Source of the DNA: Phragmites australis
Lineage: Eukaryota > Streptophyta > Magnoliopsida > Poales > Poaceae
Reading direction: 5' to 3'
Assembly (NCBI RefSeq): GCF_958298935.1
Contig: NC_084924.1
Span: 16,961,819-17,025,818 of the forward strand
Length of the DNA stretch: 64,000 bases
Positions 12,738 through 23,377 of the stretch are shown one piece after another. Position 1 is the first letter of the stretch, and each line of letters opens with the position of its first letter. A program made the translations under genes and the position numbers. The notes below the pieces were generated by a model. The model saw nothing but the letters and a program-made list of their open reading frames with translations, was not told the DNA's origin and did not search any database.

Positions 12738-12960
12738 CTATTGAACATGAAGTGGCAAATTATGTATAAGATGCCAAGCTATCCGATGAACAAGCAAAAA
12801 AATGATTGTTGCTGCTACTATAATGCTTCACAACTTCATACATGAGCATGGGAGTGAGGAGTTGTACTTTGCCAACTGTGATTGAGATCCAAACTATGTT
12901 CCTACAATTCCGGAAAGATATAAGAGATATGTTATTTCTCAAGAAGCATCCATGGGCTAA
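12738..12960 (+). pseudogene. PIF/Harbinger transposase C-terminal fragment
   Basis: From 12747 one frame reads WQIMYKMPSYPMNKQK; after a one-base shift it continues KMIVAATIMLHNFIHEHG, then DPNYVPTIPERYKRY. The order W...MP....K.KIVVA...LHNFIR is the signature of the C-terminal part of plant PIF/Harbinger (DDE_Tnp_4) transposases. A TGA interrupts the frame just before DPNY. Only the last 70 or so residues survive and no terminal repeats were found. The assignment rests on the LHNFI motif and its context. Confidence 0.62.
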
Positions 12961-13620
12961 CTTCACTTTATGAGATGGCCACCACTATTGCTCTTGCTTG
13001 AGACTAGTATGTTTGTAATGTGATACGAGTTTATTGGTAGCCACTCAATTGTAATATTTTGGTACTGACTTGTTTATTTGGAACCTATAAAGTGTTTCAT
13101 GCTCATTATTTGTTACAATAATATCTAAAATAGTAATATTTCTTGCGAAAATAGAATCAAACACTCACAAATTAACACAATAGTGCACAAGTAAAAAACA
13201 CTAAGGGTATGATGAATAATTCACCCTAAACCTCCTCATTCATAAATTTGGAACCAACCTGCTAGCCAAAAACTCACACTATTGCTCATGCTCCACTGTG
13301 GTTTTGTGGAGCAGATATGGAGTTGGAGCTTTACCAAACAATCCCGATTTAGAGTAAAGAGATGATGATAGTGTTTGAATATATTAAAAGTTGTTATAGA
13401 ACATGTTCGAATATATGTCTATCAAGGAACAAATATAGTAATAGAACATAGCGGAGTGATGGTAAGGTGAAGTAAAAAATGATGATAAAGCTAGAATGAT
13501 ACAACGGTACATGCCCAACTAGATTCATGATACTAACCATGCAATTGCGCGGACTGTCCCACTAGTTTTATAAAAACAAGACAAGTTGGGAAAATAGTTT
13601 TCAAATGAAGAAATAAATGA
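12961..13620. other. Gene-free AT-rich stretch
   Basis: I see no gene, terminal repeat or RNA gene. Probably decayed transposon or ordinary intergenic DNA. Confidence 0.5.
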
Positions 13621-14250
13621 TGTTGGAAAAAAAATAATCGCATTCACAAAATTTGGGTCATATGGGATTGAAATATTTATGTTAGAATATATAGGCTTCA
13701 CCTATTTTATTTTAAGAATAATTTTTAATAAATCTCATAGGTCCATTCAGAAAAGGGAGGTAGTGGGTTTAGTCTCACATTGCTAGTAGTGGTGGAGGGA
13801 TACAACCTAAAGGGAGTTGTATCCTCCATCTCCTTAGTAAATATAGATGAGGGGACTAGAAGAGCTTACTCGCACGCTCACTCACCTCGCCAGGTTGTCG
13901 CCACTATAAGAGGTACACGCGATTTAGGGGTTTGCCTCCTTATCTTTGTTGAGCCACTACAGATAGACTACTATGTCATGTTGCGCCGACGTGCACTAGT
14001 GATTGAGAGAGCATGCCTCCAGAACTTGTCGTCCATGGGATCTTGCACCAGAATAAGAAGAATAAGGTTTTTAGGAAGCGCTCCGTTTGACTACTCGCGA
14101 TTTGCTTCCTCTTCATCGTCGCCTTCCGCGTCATCATCACGAGGGCTTCTATGTGTCTTGCTGTTGATGGATAAATTCACTATGATAAGTCTTTATTTAA
14201 TCATGTTTGCCATGCTGAGCTGTAACTAGTAAAAAAATACTTTTGGTGCA
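13621..14250. repeat. LTR-like remnant
   Basis: Starts with TGTTGGAAAA. From 13765 it carries a GTGGGTTTAGTCTCACATTGCTAG-type segment often seen in grass Copia LTRs, and at 13775-13815 a GGATACAAC/GTTGTATCC inverted repeat that would form a 9-bp stem. Text after 13990 could be mistaken for a coding region (149-codon ORF) but has no recognisable domain. The right boundary is uncertain and no partner LTR is visible. Confidence 0.35.
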
Positions 14251-15240
14251 AGTTCATAACTGGTATTATTACCAATTTTTGAACCAGAACTACGCAATCG
14301 ATAATCATAGTTGCCGAGTATCACTACTAGTTTTTGAGAAATTCGCATGCGTGTAGTTACTGGGAGTCCAACCCGAGACTTCTCACCTTATGTGAAGTCT
14401 TCTTACCATCTTATCTGTCATTAATTGCTGAGAGTAATAGGATATTCTTTTCTTTTGATCTTTATTCTCTGAAATTTTTTATGATCATTTGGGATTTAAA
14501 ATAAGTTCAAATAAAAGAATTATCAACTATAAAGTTGTAGGTCTCATCGAGAGCTATAATTTTTATAAACTAATTTTTCATATGATTCTATATAAATATT
14601 TATGTTTTTTAATATCTCACTAAATACATGCAAACTGACACTTAACTAACTTAAACATTGCATATATTATCCTTTCAATATTAACCAACTTAAACGTTAC
14701 ATATATTATCATTTCACCCTGTAATTACTTCCGTTAGAGATGATTAGTTACCTCAGTTATTTTTTTTATCATTCAGTATTTCATCCAACTTGGAACTGAA
14801 CGGACCTACATGAAAGTCAAAAAGATCATTGCATTAATAATATGTTAATCATACTTTAGTGATTAAGCATTACATATATTATAATTTTACCATGTTATTA
14901 CTAATTTATACTTTTTCATCTAGTTTAGTAATGTGGAGCACTACCATGACTAAACCAAGACGAAAGGAGATGAGCTCCATAAGTTACGATGCTAAAATAG
15001 TTGTGGATAAGATTTGGATATATAGATGACTCCAAATAAAAAAAATATAAATTATAAAATTGTAGATCTTATCGAGAGTAATAATTTTTACATAAAAAAT
15101 ATATTCATCCTATTCTGTATGAAGAAATTATGAATTTTTTAAAACAAACTATAAAATACTATTACTACCGATTTATGATATAAACTAACGCTAATATAAA
15201 TTTTGATTGCCAGTTCTGAACTGATTTTGAAGGAGCCAGC
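14229..15240. mobile_element. Degenerate non-autonomous CACTA-like element
   Basis: It shares internal modules with the complete element at 10875-12431: an AAAGTTGTAG.TCTCATCGAGAGCTATAAT block at 14528, a second at 15053-15096, and a GTGTAGTTACTGGGAGTCC segment at 14353 resembling GTGCAGTTCTTAGCACTCG at 11259. Its left end, CTAGTAAAAAAATAC at 14225, could be an eroded CACTA terminus. The right end was not found. Confidence 0.4.
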
Positions 15241-16577
15241 AGTGATAGATGGCCACCCAACGGAGGACACAATTTTCCATACTATTAATTACCGGTGCCT
15301 AGCTTTAACATCCGAACCACCGGAGCAGCTGAAAAGGATGGATGCGGTCCGCACGATGCCCAGGCAGGCGCGGAGCAACAGCCAGCTTCCAAATCCTGCC
15401 GCCTGCGTCTGCGAGCCGTCGGTCGCCGCGGCGCCTCCCGACTCCCGAGGACCTTGCGGACTTGCAGTGCTACAGAGGGAATCCTCGTCTGCCACAAGCG
15501 GAGCCCTGTTCAGGAGGGCCGGGCGAGCGGCCACGAAAACGATGCACGTGCCAATTAATTACCTATTCTACTATTTGCAATCTAGCTACACAACTTGATA
15601 GGACTCTTGTGGTAGTATCTTTTCCTGCTATGAACGAGGATTTGAGCCTTTGAAACCGACAGTTTGATAAATCAATACTCCGTTTGTTCTTATTATGTGT
15701 AGACGTAGGATACGAGCCAAATTAGGAAACTGTCTCCATGGTGAAGAATATCTTCCACATCAATTTTCGTCTTCAGTAATTTCGTGGCAATATGTAGTTA
15801 AAAGAACAATTTTTCAAGATGTGTTCCGAGGCCATCCCTGATCCAAGGTGTATTACGGCTATTTCGATGTCCAGAACAATAAGCAAATGAGAATGGATAA
15901 TGTTGGTCGTGGGAAGATCTAGATTGATGTATGCTTTTTGCCCATCTTTGAGTATGCTATCCCTTTTCTCTATTGATTCAGATGCCATCCTTAAGACAAC
16001 CCACTAAATGTAGCAAAATTAAAATTAAACTTGGTTTAGGATGCATTACATATGACTGGTAGCTGCAAGTGAAGTGAGTGGGATCAACTGTAGTACCTTT
16101 ATAATTACTATACCATGTGTTCCAGGCTAAAGCATTTCCTTAAGAAGGTCATAAAGGAACACAATTAATTCACAGGAAATTAAGTATGTACATTCCATCA
16201 TCATCCCTTTGCTAGTTTCGTCACCAGAACAAACCAACCATTTGTATGTACATCTTCTCGTCGAAATTAAAATCACCCAAATACAACAAAAAGGAAAATC
16301 ACGCACAAAAACATTCTTTTCCTCCCTGCATTAATTGGATTTTGACGTGGCCATGACACCTCTCACAATCAAAGCAACCGCCCATTTCTTCCCATCAACT
16401 ACTTGGATCAGATCTCCGGCCAGGTCGTCACCACACATTTGATTTCCCCCTCAGAATCCCTAGCCAATTAATCACACGGATACCGTCGTCAAGTATACTC
16501 TCCTACAGTACACGTGTGCGCGGCACATTGTTCGTGCACGCACGCGAGGCTTCATCCAGATGCAGCTTGCTTCGTCC
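15241..16577. other. Intergenic DNA 3' of the WD40 gene with a GC-rich patch
   Basis: A GC-rich island (about 15330-15545) stays open in several frames on both strands, but no frame shows a recognisable domain and the ORFs overlap each other, as expected for GC-rich DNA. The island may be a captured gene fragment. From 15600 to 16577 the sequence is AT-rich and probably includes the 3' UTR of the minus-strand gene; no canonical AATAAA is seen on that strand close to the stop. Confidence 0.4.
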
Positions 16578-17993
16578 TCACGCAGCTGCCAGCCTGCCAC
16601 ACGGTTCAGCTAGCTCCGGCGCCCACGATTGGACCGTCGGTGGCAGTTCCGGCCGGAGGTCCCAAGAGTGCGGCTCCCGAGGCGGCGTTGTTAGTAATGA
16701 GTACCGCTCTGCCGCAGCAGCCGGTGGCTCTTCCGACAGGCGCCACACCTTGACCGACCCGTCAAGGCTGCCGCTGTACACGACGAACCGCCGCTCGCCG
16801 TCCGCGTCGTTCTCGTCCGCCACCGCGACGCACTTCACGGGCCCCGTGTGCCCGGCGAGCGAGGCGAGAAGGACGTGCTCCGTGCCGTCGCGCCGCCACG
16901 CGCATAGCGTCTGGTCGGCGGAGCCGCTCACGACGACGCTCCCGGACACTGCGAGGCACATCACGGCCATCTTGTGTCCCATGAGCACGCCCCCGAAAAT
17001 CGCCTCTCCGTTTACCCACCGCCAGTAGGTGACCAGCCCGTCCGACGAGCCGACGTACACGACGCGCGCCTCAGGTGACACGGCGATTGCGGTCACCGCG
17101 CTCTCGCCCTTCCGGAGCACTCTTTCCACGACGTGCCTGGTCCTGTCGCCCTTCGGATCCGCCGCCTCGCGACGCCACACTTTAACAGTCCCGTCGGCAG
17201 AGCCGGTGAACACGAGGCCGTCGAACCCCGCCGCGACGACTGCGTTGACGGCGTCGTCGTGAGCGGGCACCGACTCGAGGCACCTCGAGTCCGAGACGCG
17301 CCACACCTTGAAGGTCCTGTCCCAGGACCCGGAGTAGAGCAGCCCGGCGGCCTCGTCGAGGCTGAGGCACGACACGGCGTCCGAGTGCCGGAGCCACACC
17401 GCGCGGCGCCGGTTCCTCCCGCGCCGCGTCTCGACGTAGGACGACGGGTTGACGGAGCTCATCAAGAAGTCCCCGAGCGCGGGGAGCGACCCGACCCTGT
17501 GGTGCACGGCGGGGTCGTCGGCGTCGGCACGCCACACCCGGACCTTCCCGTCCTGGTGGCCCGTGAAGATGCGGCCGTCGCCGGCCACGACGACGGCCTT
17601 GACGAGGCCGCTGCCCGTGCGGAACACCGCGAGCTCGCGTCGGTCCCGCCACACCCGCACGTTCTCGGAGTCTGTGCCGGTGTAAAGCACGTCCCCAGCG
17701 GCGGCCAGCGAGTAGACCTTCCCGTCCTCCTTCACCAGCGACGCGATGAGCCCGGTTGTCTGGGCAGCATCACTGCCGTCGGCGCCGAGGCCTGGGAAGT
17801 GCACCCACGGCGACTTGGGCGAGTTGTACCGCGACGGCGTGGACGCCGCGGATGCCGGGAAGGAGGAGGAGCTGTACCCGTCGTCGTCGGAGACAGAGGA
17901 GTTGGAGGAGAAGGACCCGGGCGACGACAGTGCAGCGGCCGCCGCCACCGGGTCGGCGCGGAGGAAGTGGATGAGCTTCTTGCGGTTGCCCAT
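16578..17993 (-). CDS. Seven-WD40-repeat protein, JINGUBANG-like
   Basis: Intact single exon of 471 codons, very GC-rich, as usual for intronless grass genes. The N-terminus (1-85) is low-complexity Ser/Ala-rich and begins MGNRKKLIHFL. Seven WD40 blades follow, ending at about residues 115 (VRVW), 154 (VRVW), 232 (FKVW), 273 (VKVW), 324 (VTYW), 366 (LCAW) and 417 (VKVW), with GSWDRT, GSADGT and GSLDGS loops. The spacer of about 45 residues between blades 2 and 3, including SSYVETRRGRNRR, is typical of the plant family that contains Arabidopsis JINGUBANG, a negative regulator of pollen germination that binds a jasmonate-related transcription factor. WD40 propellers are protein-interaction scaffolds without catalysis. 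The ATG is favoured because it opens the conserved start and lies about 155 bp below a TATA box. The exact role in this plant is inference. Confidence 0.93.
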   Translation of the reverse strand: MGNRKKLIHFLRADPVAAAAALSSPGSFSSNSSVSDDDGYSSSSFPASAASTPSRYNSPKSPWVHFPGLGADGSDAAQTTGLIASLVKEDGKVYSLAAAGDVLYTGTDSENVRVWRDRRELAVFRTGSGLVKAVVVAGDGRIFTGHQDGKVRVWRADADDPAVHHRVGSLPALGDFLMSSVNPSSYVETRRGRNRRRAVWLRHSDAVSCLSLDEAAGLLYSGSWDRTFKVWRVSDSRCLESVPAHDDAVNAVVAAGFDGLVFTGSADGTVKVWRREAADPKGDRTRHVVERVLRKGESAVTAIAVSPEARVVYVGSSDGLVTYWRWVNGEAIFGGVLMGHKMAVMCLAVSGSVVVSGSADQTLCAWRRDGTEHVLLASLAGHTGPVKCVAVADENDADGERRFVVYSGSLDGSVKVWRLSEEPPAAAAERYSLLTTPPREPHSWDLRPELPPTVQSWAPELAEPCGRLAAA

Positions 17994-18109
17994 GTCCGCG
18001 CGGTGGAGCGTCGGAGCAAATCCGGAACGACGTGCGCGTCTAGTTATCCGAGGTCGAAAGGGAAAGGAGTAGGGTGCTAAGCATAGGCATATAGCTAGCA
18101 GCTAGCTTG

Positions 18110-18160
18110 CGAGGTTGGAGAAATGGCGCGCGACCGGTGCCCGTATATATACGCGCGCGT
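18110..18160 (-). promoter_or_regulatory. Core promoter of the WD40 gene
   Basis: TATATATA at 18144-18151, reading GTATATATACGG on the minus strand, sits 151-158 bp upstream of the ATG at 17993. Transcription would start around 18115-18120, giving a 5' UTR of about 120 nt. The TATA is set in a GCGCGC-rich context. Position is by sequence only. Confidence 0.55.
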
Positions 18161-19468
18161 GTAGATACAGACAAGAGTCACTGTGAGTCTGTGGGGGAGC
18201 TCGAGTGCGAGGCGCCGTGGGAGCCACGACGCGGGGACAGGTGGAGGGCGGGGCGGGCTCTGATTTAATTTGTCGAATATTTTCCTGGAATCTATAATCA
18301 TTATTATTCGATTATTTCCGGTCACAGAACAGTACAATAGCATTTTAGGTTACGTCTAGTTGCTATATTTTAACTAAGATCATTAGTATCTCTTTAAATA
18401 TTTCGATTGAATTTTTTATTGTCTCGAAAAATAGTTTCATAGTTTTACAATATTTCTATATTTTGTATATATTTCATATGAGTAATTAGTGATCAAAATT
18501 TTATATCAATGTTCTGGTTGTCAATGTTTAAAATGATATTTTTTAAGCGGAGGCAACAGTATTTTCCCTCTCCTCCGTAGGAAAAGATCAAGTGATGATG
18601 TTTGATTACCGAACCGGGGGTACGTGGCTGGTGTTGATAGGACGCATGGACTATTGCAGCAGGGCACGCGGATTGCCGAGAATTTGATACATGGATGAGA
18701 GGCTGCAGCCCTCTACATTAAGGCGAATGTGCACCGACGGATCAAAAAGGGGAGCCCAGCTCTAAGGTGCTACAGCAATATGTGAACAGTAATGCGCTAC
18801 AGTATGGCATACCACTGTTGTTACAGCATTTACTGTAGCAACATCGAGTAATTAATGCAGTACACTGTAGCTAGTGACTCATTACACTGTTCATACAGTG
18901 ATTCTCTGCATTAATCGTCATTAAGGCAGAGGATCCGAGTATGGGTTCATGACAAAGTTTGAAGGTCCAGCAAAGCTATCCATATCTGATTTGCTCCGCA
19001 CCGTGCTATCTTAATTCCTCTGTTGTTTTATACAGCTCCACCATAATTTGAAAGTATAGGCCTAATTTGGTATGGATTGCCGCATACATTCATTTATATA
19101 TTGTAGTACTGTTTTAGCATAAACCAGCTACGTAAATTCGTGTTGATACAACAAGTGAATCGTTTAGTACAAATTAACGTGAAAAGTTTAAAAAAAAAAT
19201 TTGAGTAAAAATTAATAAAAAAATTAGAAAAAGTTTGAGTATTAACGAGAAAAGTTTGCTAAAAAAATTTCAGGATTGGTTTTCGAAAATGAGAAGTGGG
19301 GCCGTCAGTGGGGAGCTCGATACGCGCGTTGCACAAACGTGTGAATCAGTCTTTTCGCACGGAAAAAATAAAATTCCGACCGTTGGATTGGTCCTGCATG
19401 GCGCGGACGCACGGCTGCAGACTGAATCTTCGTGTCAAATGAGAAATTAGCGAGGATGGTTCTAGACA

Positions 19469-19471
<3 letters not shown>
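18161..19471. other. Intergenic DNA upstream of the WD40 gene
   Basis: There is no gene. A tract at about 18765-18930 is built from repeated CTACAG/CTGTAG words with GAACAGTAAT, TTACAGCATT and GTACACTGTAGC, a repeat-like pattern seen in many grass intergenic regions. 19180-19270 is a poly-A-rich run. The stretch separates the WD40 gene from the pararetrovirus by 1.5 kb. Confidence 0.5.
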
Positions 19472-19506
<35 letters not shown>

Positions 19507-19515
19507 CATATATAT
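19472..19515. repeat. (AT)n microsatellite, left flank of the viral insertion
   Basis: About 31 bp of alternating A/T, then CATACATATATAT, immediately abut the viral sequence at 19516. Together with the much longer (AT)n at 29595-29718 it indicates that the virus entered an AT dinucleotide repeat. Confidence 0.9.
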
Positions 19516-20450
19516 CCAATATTTTACGATAGCTAAAAAAATAAAAAAATTGTATTTTACTATTCAAATTCGAGTTACTATTTATCAATAGGATAATGAC
19601 ACGCAATATTTATCTTAAGCGCAAAACGGTGTAAGGATATAGAAATAATTCGTCCTCTGAAAAAACTATTCAGATACTATTACGTGTGCAATTCTTTATT
19701 CAAGAGGTACTATTCAGATACTATTTAGTACTGTTTGCACACCGCGTGAACAGTAAAGAGTTGATTAGTTATTATTAACACACTATTTTGAATAGTAACA
19801 ATAATAGAAAATTCAAAATTGAAAGTGACCTCTTTTGATTCAGTGGTATTTAGCGTTGCTAATCAGGATCTTTGCAGGTTGGCGAGACCAACAAATCAGC
19901 CGGTTGCACAATAGTTGTAAAAATACTACTCGGTACTCACCATTCTTATTACTAGCTTATTTCAGAAGTAGCAAAGCTTTCCCTGGATATCCTAGTCATG
20001 TATATATGTGATAAGTTTATATCATCACCCCAGGTAGTTCCACCCGAAGGGAACACTTCTCTACGAACACAGAGTTCTCCTTCCCCTATTATGGCTATGC
20101 CAGATGCAGGGATTACCTGAGAACTATCGAAGAGGTTTCTCCTATAGGGTACATAGCATAAAAACTCATCTCATATAGACAAACTAGAAGACCAAGAGAT
20201 TTTCAAAGACAACACTACTTCATTTCCATAAGTATAGCTTATAAATGATTTTCCCTTTCGGGAACCCCAAAAACTTACTTACAAACGGAGGATTACCTTA
20301 CAGAGATAGTAGCACAACTTCCTTCTTCAATATAGCCTATTTTACAAGTGCACTATTACTAGGAATGAGAGAGTGCTATGGATGTTCTCGCTCTGCTCTG
20401 GAGGATGCTTGAAGGCTGGTGGTTGTGTCTGGTCCTTGAAGCTGCCTTTT
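19516..20450 (-). repeat. Left copy of the viral leader (terminal inverted repeat)
   Basis: On the minus strand this runs from GGCAGCTTCAAGGACC (20446) through the leader to AATATTGG at 19516. It is the inverse of 28645-29594 with high identity and a few small indels. Upstream on the minus strand it is joined directly to capsid codons, with AAAAGGCAGC as possible microhomology. The TATA box present in the right copy is therefore absent here, so this copy lacks its own promoter. Confidence 0.9.
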
Positions 20451-22312
20451 TTATTTTGTAATGTAGAATAACCTAACTCTGGGTCTTCTGCTATTATGAT
20501 GTTTGATATTATGTTTGCAAAATTATTTGGGTTGCTGCCTGCTCTTTTCAATTCTTCATAAAGGTTAGGGTTATTTTCTACCCATTGTTCCCATAGAACC
20601 TTCGCTGATTCTCCTAAAAATGTTTCTAAATAGGTTATCATATCTTCTACTTTATTTCCTATGTTATGTTGATTTTGTATGTATTTCTGAACTATCAAAC
20701 CTTTCCATATGCTTATGATATTAGGCCAATCAATAGGATCATGTGCTGCTAGATTTAGTATCGCACCGTCACTCTTATGATTTTGAAACTTTACAGTCTT
20801 TTCAAATTCTCTTCTCTTAGAACCCATGTATGTATATTGTCCTGGAATATAATTATAAGGATAATCTTCTTTTTCTGGGGGCCATCTTCCGGATACTCTA
20901 GATGGTCTCTCCATTTCCCCTTCATTCTTTACCGAACTTTCACCATATCTTCTCCTTTTCCCTTTTCCTATGTCTACTTCCATGGCTTCCATTGCGTTTT
21001 CTAAATTATGCAACCCTACATCATCTAAGGAGTCTATAAAATCCTTATATTGCTCTGACGTATCATAAGCGTCACCTTCAGCGTATAAATCATTATTCGA
21101 CTCATCATCTTCTTCATAGCTTTCTAATAATAATTTATCATTTAAATCCCACTGCTCGTCTTCACTTGCAAGTTTATTATTAGCTATTTGCTTATCTTTG
21201 TTATCGACCTCTTTTGCGCTTTCTTTACTTAGTTTGCTTATATCTTTGCTACTTTTTGAGCTTTCTGGACTTAATTCCTTATCTCTTTTTAGCTTTCTTA
21301 ACCTTGACAGTTCTCTATAGAAATAAAGTTCTTTGTCCCTTAGCGCAGGCCATTCACTTGTCATAGCGCTATTATATTCTGCGGATATTTGTTTTAGTTT
21401 TTCTTCATAATATTTTATTTCGTTATCTAAATCTAGTTTTTCCATAAATTCATAAACACTGTGCCTCCTATTATCTTCGATATCTTGTTCTGATGTAATC
21501 GAATCTAAATCATCTAAGGCTCTTGACTTATAATTTATGAATCTAATACTAGTATTACCTTTGCAATTTTGGTAACTTATATAATTTTCGGGTTGTTTTA
21601 AAGTTTTACTTTCTATTAACTCGCTTATATTCCATTCTTCTCCTGCTCTTACTTCGGAGTCTATCTTCAAAGGGCTCATAAACTTTATTCCCCTTGACTG
21701 CATGCTTTCAATTACATCGTTGACATTTAATTTATATCTGGTTCTACTTCTATTAGTTAACCTTCCAATGAATTCTATACTTACTAATAAGTTTGTCCCC
21801 TTGAACTCTTCATATCCTTTGGTCTGGAAACCAAAACTCATTTTTTCTATAAATTCTTTTCTGGGCATCATCAAGTCTGGAGCTATATAAGTTATTAATT
21901 TATTTTCGTTCATATCTCCTTCTAAGAAACCTAATGCGGCTTTATTTAATGTATCCCATCTTTTATCTAATAATGTTATTAGCACCTTTGTTCCCAACTT
22001 CTTCCTTGTCATGCCCTTAATTCCTATTATATACATACCTTGGTGAATATACTTGTAACCTGAGTATTTTAAATCATTTTCAAACTGCTTACTAACAACT
22101 CTTAATTCTACTGGTTGTGTCAAAACACTTAACTCTACTTCTTTAGATATTCTGTATAACCCATTCTTACTTTCGAACATACCCATTTGATAAAATTGTT
22201 GAGGCTTTATTTTTCTTAAAGTATCCTTTTGATATCTTTCAAGGTCCTTTTCCACATCTATGACTTCTTCTAGGTTATCTATATCCTCACTTTTACCCCT
22301 TAGTCTATCCAT
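20447..22312 (-). pseudogene. Viral polyprotein N-terminal part: movement protein and truncated capsid protein
   Basis: Open from the ATG at 22312 for about 620 viral codons, then reading on into fused leader sequence to a stop at 20342. Residues about 40-215 resemble the 30K-superfamily movement domain of badnaviruses (YIHQGMYIIGIKG, LITYIAPDLMMP, VSIEFIGRL). Residues 260-480 are a charged, Lys/Glu/Ser-rich linker with KGKRRR. From about 490 there is capsid-type sequence (DPIDWPNIISIWKG, AKVLWEQWVENNPNLYEEL). The capsid C-terminus, protease and polymerase that should follow are missing at the junction. In the virus the movement part would serve cell-to-cell transport and the capsid would form bacilliform particles. 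The ATG overlaps the end of an upstream ORF (ATGGATAG). This segment carries no internal stop. Confidence 0.88.
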
Positions 22313-22484
22313 TAAAGTTAAGGGTCTTGCATCTTGGTTTACTAGCTGAAGTGTTTTGCCTCTTCTGACAAGCTTTTAGATATGTCCATCTTTGTGAGTT
22401 TATAGCCTTAGTGGATGCAACTATTCCGGATGAAGATAAAACGATCTCTTTGTTGTTTTCTTCTATATTGATTCTATTTAAAAT
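22305..22484 (-). pseudogene. C-terminal fragment of the viral ORF upstream of the polyprotein (ORF2-like)
   Basis: On the minus strand a frame open for about 59 codons ends at TAG (22307-22305), overlapping the polyprotein ATG by a few bases. It reads IEENNKEIVLSSSGIVAS, then NSQRWTYLKACQKRQ. Tightly packed or overlapping small ORFs before the polyprotein are characteristic of badna- and tungroviruses, where they are translated by leaky scanning. The 5' part is cut off by the rearrangement near 22485. The identity as ORF2 is from position only. Confidence 0.6.
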
Positions 22485-22496
22485 CTAGATTTTAAA

Positions 22497-22747
22497 ATCT
22501 GGAATATTATATGCATCATCCACAGTATTATCATTTAGCCTTTTGTAATTTATTACCATCCGCGATTTTCCCCTTACTATTTCAGAATGATTTCTTACTA
22601 TAAAAGCTGCTGATCTGTGTGGACTTCTACTTTCCCTTATTGCCCCTAGTTTCAATAACTCCTCAACATGCATTTTAAATTCTTCTATATCTTTCGGAGT
22701 GGCTTCTATAGGGCATGTTTTGATTATATAATCCGGGTTTATTATGT
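22497..22747 (-). pseudogene. Inverted fragment of viral RT N-terminus (copy 1)
   Basis: The minus strand encodes INPDYIIKTCPIEATPKD through VINYKRLNDNTVDDAYNIP, the start of the reverse transcriptase palm/fingers. It abuts a plus-strand copy of the same region at 22747/22748, and the same junction recurs at 25713/25714. It is nearly identical to 25471-25713 (about two differences in 243 bp). Confidence 0.88.
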
Positions 22748-23377
22748 TAGATGAAATTACAATACGAGACCTATCTATGATAAACGACGATATGATAATT
22801 GGATTAAGATTTTTACAACATTCTTTACAAACCACAATCATACATGAACAAGGTATCACATTTATCCCACACCAAGACAATCTCCCATATATCTCAGAAG
22901 TGCGAAAGCGTGGTGGAACGCAACACCAAAAAATTATCAATCTTGATCTTGAAAATGAAAATCTTGAAGATAGTAATATAGAAGAAAATGAGCCTGATAC
23001 AATCTTAGAAGAATATTACATAACAAATTTTTGTGTAGAATGCATAGGATTACAATCTTTTGCGCCAAACTGGTACAGAGACATAAAATCTAAAAAGTAT
23101 ATAGAGAAGATTGTACAAAGATTGGAAGATATCCAAATAATTGGAGAAATACCAATGAAATATTGGGATAAGAACTCTATTATATGTAAAATTAACATAA
23201 TAAACCCGGATTATATAAGCAAAACATGCCCTATAGAAGCCAATCCAAAAGATATAGAAGAATTTAAAATGCATGTTGAGGAGTTATTGAAACTAGGGGC
23301 AATAAGGGAAAGTAGAAGTCCACACAGATCAGCGGCTTTTATAGTAAGAAATTATTCTGAAATAGTAAGGGGAAAAC
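22748..23377 (+). pseudogene. Viral protease end to RT start (plus copy 1)
   Basis: Open in frame from about 22750: DEITIRDLSMINDDMIIG, the spacer with LEEYYITNFCVECIG, then RT start with SPHRSAAFIVRN. It stops being RT at 23377, where it is joined to the basic capsid C-terminus. It forms an inverted repeat with the minus fragment immediately to its left, so a hairpin of about 190-bp arms is possible. Confidence 0.88.

Noticed and set aside
13780..14229. 149-codon ORF as a gene
   Set aside because: It starts inside an LTR-like hairpin region and shows no domain; probably chance in a retroelement remnant.
15203..15653. Overlapping ORFs of up to 131 codons
   Set aside because: GC-rich island open on both strands with no domain or splice-supported structure.
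17133..18080. 315-codon plus-strand ORF and several other long ORFs over the WD40 gene
   Set aside because: Antisense and shifted shadows of a GC-rich coding sequence; no domain, and the minus-strand WD40 frame explains the openness.
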